Shown here: positions 1 through 11,287 of the stretch, piece by piece
Layout of the letters: each line of letters begins with the position of its first letter
Position numbering within the stretch: the stretch's first letter is position 1
Source of the DNA: Pegoplata infirma
Lineage: Eukaryota > Arthropoda > Insecta > Diptera > Anthomyiidae
Direction of reading: 5' to 3'
Assembly: GCA_963921195.1 (NCBI GenBank)
Contig: OY992540.1
Coordinates: 13,709,136-13,773,135, forward strand
Length of the DNA stretch: 64,000 nt
The notes under the pieces: model-generated
Database searches by the model: none
Seen by the model: only the letters and a program-made list of their open reading frames with translations
What the model was told of the DNA's origin: nothing
Program-made: the position numbers and the translations under genes

Positions 1-95
1 AAAATATGGAAAAACATATTGAACACACTTTTCAAATCCAATAGTTCAATATCCATGTGCTTTTAACTTTTTTACCAACATGATCAACAAATCTC

Positions 96-232
96 AACCC
101 CTGGTCCGATTTTGCTGAAATTCAATACTAACCTGACGGGGAGATCGTCAAATATATAAGACAATCTTCAGAAGCCTCTGACATATCTTTCAAAAGTTAG
201 CGTGTTTTTAACAGAAAGACAGACGGACGCAC
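96..232 (-). repeat. Family D element fragment
   Basis: This stretch matches the interior of family D in reverse orientation (compare 23090-23210 and 46800-46990). It carries the 'ttgctgaaattcaata', 'ctttcaaaagttagcgtg' and 'acagacggac' blocks. Both family ends are missing, so it is a truncated relic. It has no coding capacity. Confidence 0.45.
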
Positions 233-261
233 AGCGTTCGAGGATTTTTTTTTAATTGTAT

Positions 262-447
262 GAAACTTCATTAAAGTTCGTCCAATGTTTCATTTTAATA
301 AATATAATGAAATTTTTCATAAATACTTAATATTGTTTATGAAACAATTCATAAAATAGTTTCATAAACATTTCATAAAATATTTTCATAAATATGATGA
401 ACTATTTATTTCATAATATTTATGAAACATTTCATTTCATCCGACAA
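262..447. repeat. TTTATGAAA-rich degenerate repeat
   Basis: About ten copies of TTCATAAA or its complement TTTATGAAA occur in both orientations. The tract could fold on itself in many registers. It may be a decayed microsatellite or a palindromic MITE. No flanking duplication was found. Confidence 0.5.
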
Positions 448-461
448 ATCTATAGAAAATT

Positions 462-752
462 GCGACCTGTATCGTGCACACAAAGTTAACATGGATAGTT
501 GGACCACAGACTGGGGCTTACAATTGGGATTGGGTTTTCTAAATCCCGGTATTCGTAATTGAAGAAAAATTTTCGGTATTTTTTGTCACTTTAGCAAATC
601 CGTTCTTAAAAAATTTGCGAAGCTCTGTTGAAGTTGTGAACCTCGAAAGAGGAAAACCATTGAGAGCAGTCATAAGGGCAATAACTACAGTTAGAGAGTC
701 CTCATATGAAAAGTCATTACACCCTGTACCACAGACTGTTGTAGGGTATTAA
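462..752 (-). mobile_element. Family A relic
   Basis: It begins with a 'gcgacctgtatcgtgcaca' block and ends with 'caccctgtaccacagactgttgtagggta', which is the family A terminal hairpin in reverse orientation. The middle does not align with other copies, so it is diverged or rearranged. Confidence 0.4.
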
Positions 753-1352
753 TATTTTATAACATTTTGTTTTTTTTGGTTTGTCTCAATTAAAAAATCA
801 ACATTTAAAACGAAGAAATTAAGTAAATTAAATCAAATAAATAATATTTATGATCACAATTAAATCTATGCCAAAAACTCTAGATAACAAGTGACATTTC
901 GAAAACATTTTTGATCAAAAATAAAGAGCATACTGCAAGAGTAAGTATCAAAAGAGATTTAAAACTCTTATAGAAAACAAAAACTCTTATAAAAAACTAA
1001 AATTTACATTTTTTTTGTTTTATTTAATAATAAATAAAATTCATTAATGTTTTCAATTAAGAGTACATAATTTATTACTATTTTTCTCTTTAAAAAACAA
1101 ACCAAATATTAAACTCTTTACACTCATAGAGTATAAGTTAATAAAGCTTTTGTTTGAATTTAAATTTTATTCTCAATCTCACTTTAGCATTTCAAAGTGG
1201 TTGGCAACTCATGCTTTTAGATAATTTTGATAAAAAAAAAATTGTTTCGTCTTAACTTTCGCAAAACTGTGGTGTTGTCCTTTTTTACTTGATCATGAAT
1301 GTATTTTGAAGGTTTTTCGTTGCTGACGATATCTTTGGTATTTGTTTTTTTG
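753..1352. other. AT-rich intergenic DNA, nothing recognised
   Basis: There is no open frame, RNA gene or repeat matching the rest of the window. The sequence is rich in A/T runs and lies between two family A elements. Confidence 0.5.
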
Positions 1353-1493
1353 TACCCTACACCACTCGTGGTACAGGGTATAATGAGTTTGGGGTGATGT
1401 TTGTAACTATCTGAAATATTGGTTCTAGTATACCGATCGATTCAGAATGATTCGATTTAGCGATAATCGTCCCTCCGTTCTGCTGTCAGTCCA

Positions 1494-1990
1494 CACAGAA
1501 AGAATTTGAAACGAATTTCAATCAACAAAAACGCGGATTCAATCAATTTTTTTGATTGAAATTCCTCCAATTAAGAAAATTGTTATACCAATCATCAAAT
1601 TGTAGGTGATTGATTGAAAGTTTTTTCAATCAAACATTTTTTCGATTTTGATCAAAAATTTTATTAATTTTTAATTTATAGTCAATCAAAATAATGATTG
1701 AGTAAACTCATGAATTGTACGCTTATGATAAAATTATCAAAAAATTCATCTTTTTTGCTTTCCAATATGTTGCCATTAATAAAAAAAAGTAAAACCCGCT
1801 TATTTTGTATATTTTTGAATTAATCTATTCAAGTAAATTAAAGCGAAAAAAAAATCTGGTATGTTGAAAATTTGTAATTCGACATTTAAAGAAAATAACA
1901 AAAATTTTAATCAAAACATTGATTGACTCATTTAAATTTTGTTGATCAATAGATTTAATTAAAAATTTTTAGCCAATATTTTTTTGTGTG
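1494..1990 (+). mobile_element. MITE with CACAGAAA / TTTTGTGTG ends
   Basis: It interrupts the family A element exactly between 'gtcagtcca' and 'catataaacg', which are adjacent in other family A copies ('gtctgtccatataaacg'). A second copy lies in reverse at 51730-52175 with the same internal blocks, such as the 'caatatgttgcc' region. It is about 497 bp, AT-rich and non-coding. The superfamily is not clear. Confidence 0.65.
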
Positions 1991-2125
1991 CATATAAACG
2001 TTGTGAAATTAAAAACTTTATCGAGTATTAAAAGTTTTATGAAATTTAAAACTAAATCGGTCCATATTTGACCTATCCTTCATACAAACGCCACCTTCAA
2101 ATTTGACAGCAACCGCATTTGAATA

Positions 2126-2936
2126 CACTCAAAAAATTATGTCATTAACTGTTTGTAGTTTATTTAAAAATTTTTCCGTTTAGTCGTTTTTAAAAGAAAA
2201 AACATTTGTTTGATGTTCAGTTTTTATTAATGACTACATCAGTCCTTTGTTTCAAAAATAACACACTAAAAAATAAAGACTTTCACTAACATTTAATTTA
2301 TAAAGTCATTTATTTTTGTTCTGTAAGTAAAAACTACTGAATATTCTTTAAATTTTTAATGATTTGTGTAAGTAATTTTTTTTAAATTGTTGGTATTTTC
2401 TAATGATATATCATTAGTTTTTACCTACACAAGTCAGTTATTTGTTTGTAGAAAAAAAATTCAAAAAATTATTTATAGAAATATAAAAACATATTTGTAT
2501 CAAGTGGCTTTGGCACGATGGGTAGAGTGTCTGGCCAGAATGTAGTTGATTGCGGGATCGATTCCCCAAAATTTTATTAAAAAATTTTAAAAAAATATTT
2601 CAATAGAAAATTGTATAAAATAACCTACGAAATCATTAATTTTTAATGTTTTGGTAGGTTATTTTTTTGGAATTTGTTGGTAAAAATAACAGAACTATCA
2701 TTAATTTTTAATGTTTTCGTAGGTTATTTTTTTCGAATTTGTTGGTAAAAAAGAATGAAAAAACCGTAATTTTTTAATGTTTAGTGTTATTTATTTTAGA
2801 AAATTTTGCCAACAGTAAAAAATAAATGTTGCTGTTTTTAAAACAAATGAATAATAACTGGAATGGTTTTCAATTGTTTATTCACTGGTTTTAAGTGTGT
2901 TTTTCATTTGTTTTTGCCTACAAAATATTTTGAGTG
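2126..2936. mobile_element. TA-flanked MITE, CACTCAAAA ends (G1)
   Basis: The termini are CACTCAAAAAATTATG and ATATTTTGAGTG, flanked by TA at 2124-2125 and 2937-2938. It splits a family A element at 'catttgaaTA|ggtattc', whose intact form is seen at 51080. TA duplication suggests a Tc1/mariner-type mobiliser; CACTA-like superfamilies with 2-bp duplications are an alternative. The core holds a tRNA-like segment at 2504-2568. Confidence 0.8.
2504..2568 (+). pseudogene. tRNA-like module inside MITE G1
   Basis: Counting from 2504, an A-box-like TGGCACGATGGGTAGAG starts at tRNA position 8 and a B-box-like GGGATCGATTCCC covers the T arm. The T loop ATCGATT falls at positions 54-60. The D arm GCAC/GTGT can pair, but the anticodon stem does not. 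It is a decayed tRNA or SINE head carried in the MITE, not a working tRNA. Confidence 0.5.
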
Positions 2937-3582
2937 TAGGTATTCTTTCGAAATGGCAGGTAAACGTATTTCGTATTCTGAAATTATCATTCCAAATTTA
3001 AAAGAAATTGGACTAGTCCTACTTGTAGTTTCCATATAAACCATCGTCACGATATTCACATAAATCTCCCAAAATTTATGAAAGTTGGAAATATTTTATT
3101 TAAAATTAGTTTGTAGGTGTTAAAGATAAAATTTGGTAACCTTATCATATCTGATTACAATTGGACCAATTCTGGACTTAGTCCCCGTATAAAAATTTTG
3201 CACGATATTCAGTTAAATCGGTCTATTGGCACCAAAAAAACCTATTTCACTCAAATTTAGTTTGTATGTGATCATATCGAATCCATTTTTCGAATTCGGA
3301 CCCGTTTTCCGACAAACACTGGTGAAGGGTAGGTAGTTGTTGGGTCGGTCTTGATCGACTATAATTTTTTTACTTGTTTTATATTTATTTTTTGCATTAA
3401 CTATTGTCTTGAAGATAATACTAATGTTAATTTTATTATTTATTTATATATATAAATAATTTTTTCTGCTAGATAAACATTATGAAGTTCGCTAAACTGC
3501 AAGAAATTAGGCTACACGCGTTAGGAATATAAAAATTCCAAGATTTAAAAAAAAAAATTTGCATGAATATACAAATATGAAA

Positions 3583-4941
3583 TGAGACTTTTTCTATAGG
3601 AAAAATGTTTTTGAATGTGATACTTTTTTATACAAAAAATATCTCAGAATCTGAGACTTTTTCTATAGGAAAAATGTCTCAGAATCTGAGACTTTTTCTA
3701 TAGGAAAAATGTCTCAGAATCTGAGACTTTTTCTATAGGAAAAATGTCTCAGAATCTGAGACTTTTTCTATAAGAAAAATGTCTCAGAATCTGAGACTTT
3801 TTCTATAAGAAAAATGTCTCAGAATCTGAGACTTTTTCTATAAGAAAAATGTCTCAGAATCTGAGACTTTTTCTATAAGAAAAATGTCTCAGAATCTGAG
3901 ACTTTTTCTATAAGAAAAATGTCTCAGAATCTGAGACTTTTTCTATAAGAAAAATGTCTCAGAATCTGAGACTTTTTCTATAAGAAAAATGTCTCAGAAT
4001 CTGAGACTTTTTCTATAAGAAAAATGTCTCAGAATCTGAGACTTTTTCTAAAGAAAAATGTCTCAGAATCTGAGACTTTTTCTATAAGAAAAATGTCTCA
4101 GAATCTGAGACTTTTTCTATAAGAAAAATGTCTCAGAATCTGAGACTTTCTCTATAAGAAAAATGTCTCAGAATCTGAGACTTTTTCTATAAGAAAAATG
4201 TCTCAGAATCTGAGACTTTTTCTGTTGGAAAAATTTCTCAGAATCTGAGACTTTTTCTATAGGAAAATTGTCTCAGAATCTGAGACTTTTTCTATAGGAA
4301 AAATGTCTCAGAATCTGAGACTTTTTCTATAGGAAAATGTCTCAGAATCTGAGACTTTTTCTATAGGAAAAATGTCTCAGAATCTGAGACTTTTTCTATA
4401 AGAAAAATGTCTCAGAATCTGAGACTTTTTCTATAGGAAAAATGTCTCAGAATCTGAGACTTTTTCTATAGGAAAAATGTCTCAGAATCTGAAAAAAAAA
4501 AAATTCTCAGAAGTTGAAATTTATTCTATTGAAAGAAGGTTTTAGAATCTGAGACTTTTTTGAAAGGAAAAAGGTCTTCGAATCATAGACTTTTTCTGTA
4601 GGAATAACATCTCAGAATCTCAGTATTTAAAACTTGTTCCATAGAAAAAAGTCTCAGAGTCTGAGAGTTTTTCTAAAGGAAACAGGTATCAGAATAAAGA
4701 CTTTTCTATAGGAAAGAGGTCTCAGAATCTGAAACTTTTTCTTTAGGAAAAAGTGCCAGAATCTTATGCTTTTTCTATATAAGAAAAATGCCTCAATATC
4801 TGAGACTTTCTATAGAAAAGAGTATCAGAATTTCAGAATTTTTCCAAAGAAAAATTCCAAAGGAAAAAAGCTTCAGAGTCTGACACTTGTTTTGTAGGAA
4901 AAAGGTCTCAAAATGTGAAACTTTTTCTATTGAAAAAAGTT
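3583..4941. repeat. 35-bp palindromic tandem satellite
   Basis: Around 38 head-to-tail monomers are present. The core (about 3651-4490) is near-identical and the outer copies decay. Each monomer runs CTGAGAC-TTTTTC-tataa-GAAAAA-t-GTCTCAG-aat, so every unit is itself a hairpin with a 13-bp stem. Diverged arrays of the same motif occur at 36355-37910 and 59045-59720. There are no spacers and no coding. Confidence 0.95.
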
Positions 4942-4967
4942 AAAACCATTAAGTGGTGTATTGTTTT

Positions 4968-5152
4968 AGTGTCCGACCGAACGTTCGGGTTCGGTTACGG
5001 AGTTCGGCAAAAAGTGATAATTATTCACAAAAACAACTTTTTTTAAAATAAAAAAAAGTTCGGTTACGGGTTCGGGTTCGGCCGAACTTTGCAAAATTGA
5101 CCGAAGTTCGGGTACGGGTTCGGTCTGAAAAAGTGCGTTCGGGCGGACACTA
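4968..5152. mobile_element. Small hAT-like MITE rich in TTCGG
   Basis: The ends AGTGTCCGACCGAACG and CGTTCGGGCGGACACTA form inverted repeats. The 8-mer ATTGTTTT lies directly outside at 4960-4967 and 5153-5160, the duplication length of hAT elements. The 185-bp body is made of 'gttcggttacggg' repeats. A related fragment lies at 6030-6145. Confidence 0.75.
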
Positions 5153-5162
5153 ATTGTTTTAA

Positions 5163-5982
5163 TACCCTACATCACTCTGTGGTACTGTGTATAATGAGTT
5201 TGTGCTGATGTTTGTAACTACCCGAAATATTGGTCCCAGACCCACTTTTAAGTATACCGATCGACTCAATATAACTTTTTAAGTCATTTTAGCGATGTCC
5301 GTCCGTCCGTCTGTCTGTCCGCCCGTTCATGTAAACGTTGTAAACACGATACAGATCGCAATTATCAATCGATTTGTCTAAAATTTAAAACTTAAGCTTG
5401 GTATGGCCTAAGGAGGAAGAATATTGAAGTCGGTCCATGTTTAGACCTAGCCCCCATACGAAGGGGGCTCAAGTTTTGGCACAAATGACTCTAATAACCG
5501 TATTATAATAGATATCCTTTCGAAATTTGTCAGGTAAACCTGTTTTGTATTCAGTAACGACCATTCCGAATTTCAAAGAAATCGGACCAGTTCTTCTTGT
5601 AGTCCCCATACAAACCAGCGTCCCGATATTCACATAAATCTCTCAAATTTCATGAAAACAAAAGATATTTTATTAAAATTTCAGTTGTGTGTGTTTAATG
5701 CGTACTTTAATAACCTAACCAAATCTGAATTTAATCAGACTACTTTTGGAGCAAGGCCCCATATGAAAATTTTGCCCGATATTCAGTTAAATCGGTTTAT
5801 TGGCAACAACTAGGTGCTTATTTCTCTTAAATTTGGTTTGTGAGTATTTTTTACTGTTTATTAAAGATTTGAGAAAAGATAGATCCAATCGGTCCATGTT
5901 TGCCCTTGAGACCCATTTTCCAGAAAACACTGGTGTAGGGTGTTTTATGGTCGGTCTTGACCGCCTATAATTTTCTTACTTG
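5163..5982 (+). mobile_element. Family A element, complete
   Basis: The start hairpin is 'taccctacatcactctgtgg'. The 'agcgatgtccgtccg' microsatellite core and the end 'ggtcggtcttgaccgcc' plus 'cttacttg' are all present over about 820 bp. There is no open frame. It begins about 10 bp after the small hAT-like MITE. Confidence 0.9.
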
Positions 5983-6029
5983 TTTCTTTTAAAAAATCAT
6001 AATAATTTTTTTCACGCCAGAAGGTAATT

Positions 6030-6145
6030 TTTTTTTTAATTTTCGGTTCGGTTCGGTTTCGGCCGAATATTGCTTTTTCGGCCGAATGTTCGGTTCGGTC
6101 TTTTTGACCTCGAAAAACTGGTTTCGGTCGGACTCTAAACCGGAA
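6030..6145. mobile_element. TTCGG-rich MITE fragment
   Basis: Repeated 'ttcggttcggttcgg' and 'ggccgaat' blocks end in 'ggtcggactct', which matches the inverted end of the element at 4968-5152. The left end is not recognisable. Confidence 0.45.
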
Positions 6146-6184
6146 AGTTTTTAGCCTCAGTTTCAATAAATTTTTCATAACTTG

Positions 6185-6570
6185 AGGAAAAATCTTTTTC
6201 TAAAATTAAAATGGCGATATCTCGGAAACTAAGCCAAATAGAACAAAATGAAGGATATTATTGGTTCTTAAAATAAAAATGTCAAGTGTGGACCCAATAG
6301 ATTCTAATTTTGAACCTAAAAAAAATTGGCATTTCCCAATTTAAAAATGCACATATCTAAGGTAGAGCGTAACGGACCAAGGGACAAAAACCGGGTTGGA
6401 CCCATTGGGTTCAATTAGGTCCATAAATGTGTATGAACTTAATATAAAGAAATTATTGTAATGGCGCTACATAATTGTCAATTTTAATTCACTTTAGTTC
6501 ATTTTTTCTATTTGTTAGTTCATTTTTTAGTGCATTTTTTAGTTCATTTTTTAGTTCATTTTTTTAGGTG
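6185..6570 (+). mobile_element. Fragment of the element seen at 16637-17709
   Basis: The 'atggcgatatctcggaaact' block and the final 'agttcattttttt' stretch correspond to the second half of the 1.07-kb element at 16637. The left half is missing. It is non-coding. Confidence 0.4.
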
Positions 6571-7245
6571 TGCTTATAATATTGGTCCATATAAACAATT
6601 TAATTGTTTTGCTGCATATTAAATTATAAAATCCACCCAAAAATTTGCAAATTTATTAATTTACTTTATTAATATTGTGTTTTTTTTTTGTTGTTTTGTG
6701 AATATTGCAAATATGGGATTTATGTTATTTCTTTGATCATTTAACGATAAAATACACCAATATAAACAATAATAATCTTATAAATGAAATAATAATAAAA
6801 AAAATGAACAGATATTGTTGAAAATAAAAATCAAATATTTATTTTGTTAAGTCAGAAACCCGAACGACCATATTTTTTTTTTGTTTATCTGATAAGCTAA
6901 AATTATATGCAAAAATCGATAAAAAAAAAAAGTATTTTAAAGCCTTTTTCTTTTCGTTATTTTTTTAAGTATTAAAGAGGCCAAGATCCAATTTATTTTG
7001 TTTTCTCTTAAAATAATTATTTTATTTATTTTGTTTGTTTATTGTATCTTTCAATTACACTTATACCTCGGTAAAGGGTGATTCTATAAACCTGTCTTTT
7101 TATTTCACAAAACGCTGAAAAATTAACGGCCAAAAAATTTCACACCTTTTTAATGCGTTTAAACTAATTTTTTATAAATTTAATCAAATTTTTGTGCCCG
7201 TGATTTAGAAAATTTAAATTTTTTTTTTGTAAAATTACAAAAAAA
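6571..7245. other. AT-rich intergenic DNA, nothing recognised
   Basis: Long A and T runs are present, with no open frame and no match to the window's repeat families. I see no RNA gene. Confidence 0.5.
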
Positions 7246-8060
7246 CAAGTAAGAAAATTATAGTCGGTCAAGACCGACCATATAATACCCTACACCAGTG
7301 TTTCCCGGAAAATGGGTCCAAGTCCAAACATGGACCTATTGGGTCTATCTTTTGTCAAATCTTTAATAAGTGTAGAAAACATTCACAAACCAAATTTGAG
7401 TGAAATAGTCTGCTATTTGTTGCCAATAAACCGATTTAAGTGAATATCGGGTAAAATTTTCATATGGGACCAAAAATGGTGTGATTATAATCAGATTTGA
7501 TTGGGTTATTAAACTACGTGTTAAAAACAAACAAAATTTTAATAAAATATTTTCTATTTTCATGAAATTTTATCGATTTATGTGAATATCGGGAGGGTGG
7601 TTTGTATAAGGGCTACAAGAAGAACTTGTCCGATTCCTTTAAAATTTGGAATGGTTTAGCTGCCGAATTTCGAAAGGATACCTATTAAAATAGGTTGTTA
7701 GGGTCATTTGACTCATATTTTAAGGGGACGTTTGTATGGGGGCTAGGTCAAAACATGGACCTAAGCTTCAAAAGAAGCTTAGGTTTCAAATTTGAGACAA
7801 ATTGGTTAAAAATTGCGACCTGCATCGTGCGCACAACGCTTAAATGGACGGACAGACGGACATCGCTAAATCGACTCAAAAAGTGATTCTGAGTCGATCG
7901 GTATACTTGAAGGTGGGTCTAGTACCAATATTTCGGGAAGTTACAAACATCAGCACAAACTCATTATACCCTGTACCACAGAGTGGTGTAGGGCAGCGGT
8001 TACCAACCTTTTTGGCTCGCGTACCCCTAATTTTAAATTTTATCAGCCTCGTACCCCCTA

Positions 8061-8487
8061 CCCAGCAAAAACTTGGTAATGACACATCATTACCATTCGA
8101 ATTACTTAGTAATGACAGAAAATTACCTTTAGCATTATTTTGAAATGTAAAATAAGGACTTATTAATAATGACTTACATAAGTCATTATAATAAAATAAA
8201 AAAATTTCAGAACTAGATTTTCACTTTTTGACTCACTGTACATTGTTTTGAATAAAAATAAAATAAAATTAAATATTTTTTTTTTTTTTAAATTTTTTTT
8301 TTTAAATAATTTTTTCATTACCTATAAGTATATATGTAATTAGTTATTAATACTGGTTTGATAATCATTACTTTTGGCACATTTGCTTGTAAATGTAATG
8401 GGAAAGGTAATTCGAATCAGATGTAGTTATAACTTTTAAATTTCCCATTACACATTTCATTACTTGGTAATGCAAGTTTTTGCTGGG
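8061..8487. mobile_element. TA-flanked MITE, CCCAGCAAAAACTT ends
   Basis: The ends CCCAGCAAAAACTTGG and its inverted partner GCAAGTTTTTGCTGGG are flanked by TA at 8059-8060 and 8488-8489. It sits inside the hAT element. The body repeats 'taatgac / attacc' blocks near both ends. It is non-coding. Confidence 0.75.
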
Positions 8488-8839
8488 TAACGAGTTTTTT
8501 GTTTTCGTTAAAAAAAAACTTCACGTGTATTAGAGTTAATTTTGAAATTTCTGATCTGCGGGTATTATCATTTTTTTGAAGGATTTAGGCGAGATCAAAA
8601 CAATGGTGGATTTTTTGGAAAAATTTTCGCTCCTTGGGGTTGTTCAATGCATCTGAAACGCGGATTTTGAGCTGATTTTCTGCAGAGCAAAATCGGCTGA
8701 AAATATTGCAAATCTGATTTCACCAGTCGATTCTACACCAAAAATTAAAACAACGGACGTTTTTGAACTCTTAAAAACAAGTACCAAAAACCCATTACAG
8801 GGGGCGGAAATATAATGATTTTAATGTTTTTTTTTAATA

Positions 8840-8886
8840 CGAGGGCAGTTCAATAATTCCGTGACTTTTCGAATGAAACACCCTCG
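8840..8886. mobile_element. 47-bp mariner end-to-end remnant
   Basis: A left end CGAGGGCAGTTCAATAATTC and a right end ACACCCTCG are brought together with almost nothing between, flanked by TA on both sides. CGAGGG ends are typical of mariner elements. It looks like an extreme internal deletion. Confidence 0.6.
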
Positions 8887-8997
8887 TATAAAGAATGAAA
8901 GGGCATTTTGAGCTTAACAAAATGGTACTAAAATTTCCACTCTATTACAACCCGTCTCAAAAATGTCCAAAAACACGTTTTCTTCATCTGATCTTTT

Positions 8998-9483
8998 GTG
9001 TATATACACCCCATATATTTTCGACCAAAAATGGAATACAACTCTCATGTCTGGGCAGGGGCCTCAAAAACCGCTTTGGAGCTTCTCGACCGGGTTCAAC
9101 GCAGGGCACAGGTCCTTATAGGCGATGACAACTTGTCTAATTCCATGGACTCCTTGGAACACCGTCGAACTGTTGACAGTGTGTCCCTGTTTTATCGATA
9201 TTTTCACGGTAAATGTTCCGCTGAAATAAGTAACCTTATCCCTGAAATTCGTGTATTCCGGCGCAATACTCGTCTCTCTGGTAGAGTCCATCCGTTTGTT
9301 TTGGAATGGGCTACTGATCCTACTACGCATTACAGAGAAAACTCATTTTTCGGCCGAACTTTACGTTTATGGAACGAATTACCTCCACACGTTTTTCCTG
9401 CTACATACGATATCATCAAATTTAAATCTAATATCCACAAACACTACTCCCTCTTTTCGCCTTCTCCTACCTTTATTTCCTAA
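8998..9483 (+). pseudogene. C-terminal tail of a non-LTR retrotransposon polymerase
   Basis: The frame reads through 'RPKMEYNSHVWAGA', 'LLDRVQRRAQVLIGD', 'SLFYRYFHGKC' and 'TLRLWNELPPHVFP', with stop at 9481-9483. These blocks are familiar from the C-terminal end of jockey/CR1-like reverse transcriptases of arthropods. The catalytic fingers and palm are absent, so this is a 5'-truncated copy. A poly(A) tract at about 9537-9550 after 'ggttatt' marks its 3' end. It lies inside the hAT element 7994-9856. The upstream limit is not clear; matching residues continue in another frame before 8998, so a frameshift is likely. The exact clade is uncertain. Confidence 0.7.
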
Positions 9484-9929
9484 TATCAGCACAATGCAAT
9501 GCATATATAGGGGGAATCCCCTGAGTGTTGGTTATTAAAAAAAAAAAAAATCATAGAAAAATTTGGGAACCATATTCGGAATCAGCATCGAAAGGTTAAT
9601 CGAAAACAAGTGGTCAGATCTAAATATTATCCAAAAATATTGCAAAAAATGCTCTTTAAATTGCATAAAAATACGTTTTTTGTGAACTTTGACATAAACT
9701 TTCTTAAAAACCTGACGTTATGAAAAACTTTTAAAACCAGATGCGGAACCAGCATTTAAAGGTTAATCTAAAACGAATGTCCAAATTACTAAAATTTTGC
9801 GTACCCCCGCGGACAGTTTCGCCTAGTGGTACGCGTACCATAGGTGGTAACCGCTGGTGTAGGGTATAAATATCAAAGCATTTTTTATGAATTTTTTATC
9901 TAAAGCGCCAAAAACTCCGAAAAAAATTT

Positions 9930-10085
9930 GTGAACAGGAAAATTAAAAAAAAAAATTAAAAAAAAAATTAAAAAAAAAATTAAAAAAAAAAATTAAAAAA
10001 AAAAATTAAAGAAAAAAAATTAAAAAAAAAAAACTAAAAAATTTTGCAAAAAAAATTTTTTTTCTTAAAAAATATTTTTAATGAT
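9930..10085. repeat. AATTAAAAAAAA low-complexity tract
   Basis: Repeated 'attaaaaaaaaaa' units of 10-13 bp form a degenerate microsatellite. No other content is seen. Confidence 0.8.
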
Positions 10086-10738
10086 TTTTTTTTTGTCAGT
10101 AATTTTATTTGATTTTTTCTGTAAGTACAGATCGAGCACGGGCTCTAATTATGTTTGTTATAAGGGTTCAAGTTGAAAAAATGCAGAAGAAAAATTGAAT
10201 TTCTAAAAATTATAGACATTTCTGGTATTTCCTATACCGGTTTCAAACACCCCAGTTAGTGTCATCTTTAGGGCAAGTACTTTCATGAAAATGCATGTTT
10301 TTACTCGGCACTTTAATCATACAACAAACTAAATATCTATCCGAATCAAGAAATTTGCAATAAAATGGCATCGATTCGTAGTTGCATATTTTTGCATATT
10401 TTGGTATAAGTGCATATTTTTGCATATTTTAATAAAAATTGCACTTTTATTAATTTTTATTAACATTTTTTCAACACTATAGTTGAACCTTATGACTTCT
10501 ATCAACTTTTTTTGAAGAAAAACAATTTTTTCTTATAAAAATGATATTCTAGGGCATTTCTTACAGAAATTTGATTCAGATAATAAAGTTTTCAGATTCT
10601 GAGAAATGTTTTCCATGTTAAAATTTTTCTATTTTGAGATATTTTACAAATTAACAAAAAAATTTCTTCGGATTTAAGAACTATTTACACGAAAATTTTC
10701 CTTGAAATGCTGTTCTTTTTTAATTTTTTTATAATTTT

Positions 10739-11045
10739 TATACCCTCCTCTATTTGTAAGTGATAGGACCCATGATTTTTTTGGAACAGATTCCTATTGC
10801 AATGGATTCTAGAAAATGTTTTACGGTACACAACAAAATTTTTAATGTAAAATAATTTTTCTAAAAACTACTTGATCTAAAAAACAATTGCTTTTGGGAA
10901 AATTTCAAACAAGAATCATTGAGTCTGGAACGATAAGAAGAATCAATTGCAAGATAATATAATGGGTTCTGGTACCTTTTTTTTGAAACGGAAAATTTAG
11001 GTAGGAGGGTATACATAGGTAAATAAGTTTGTCATTCCTTTTTTA
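10739..11045 (+). mobile_element. Family B-like relic in the hAT element
   Basis: 'ataccctcctcta' at the left and 'taggagggtatacatagg' with 'gtttgtcattcc' at the right resemble a family B start hairpin whose loop has been stretched by about 230 bp. The rest of the family is missing. Confidence 0.4.
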
Positions 11046-11287
11046 TAAACTCAAAAAAAAAAAAAAATTGTTTTTTTTACGAAAATGAATAAACAAAAAT
11101 TTTTAATCAAAATAAAAATTTTCTTGTCAAATTTTTTTTTGTACTCCAGAAATATTAACTTATGTTCTTATCACAAAATGTGTCTAGAAAATATTTTACA
11201 TATTAAAAATGGGTCTAGTAGTAACACTTTGAAAAATTGTAGAGTGCGTCAAGTATTCGGAAACCCCTATTTTATGGTAACAAACCT

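Larger units (their letters stand above)
1353..3376 (+). mobile_element. Family A element, split by two MITEs
   Basis: The start is the hairpin taccctacaccac / gtggtacagggta, followed by the TAATGAG block and a degraded GTCC/GTCT core. The end is the 'gggtcggtcttgatcgact' palindrome and 'tttacttg'. MITEs at 1494-1990 and 2126-2936 interrupt it. Without them about 715 bp remain, close to the roughly 800 bp of the uninterrupted copies at 30525 and 59871. It is non-coding. Confidence 0.8.
7994..9856. mobile_element. hAT-type element with nested insertions
   Basis: The terminal inverted repeats are CAGCGGTTACCAACCT and AGGTGGTAACCGCTG. The 8-bp direct repeat GTGTAGGG lies flush outside at 7986-7993 and 9857-9864, inside the hairpin of a family A element. 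These are hAT hallmarks. No hAT transposase remains. The body contains a TA MITE, a tiny mariner remnant and a non-LTR retrotransposon tail. Confidence 0.9.
7246..9870 (-). mobile_element. Family A element split by a hAT element
   Basis: In reverse it starts with 'caagtaagaaaattatag' and the palindrome 'gtcggtcaagaccgacc'. It runs through the GTCC core to the terminal hairpin, where the hAT element 7994-9856 has landed. The hairpin resumes as 'gtgtagggtata' after 9856. Without the insertion the element is about 755 bp. Confidence 0.85.

Noticed and set aside
3583..4941. Regular repeats that could be taken for a CRISPR array
   Set aside because: The 35-bp units are directly adjacent with no unique spacers, there are no cas genes, and the host DNA is eukaryotic.
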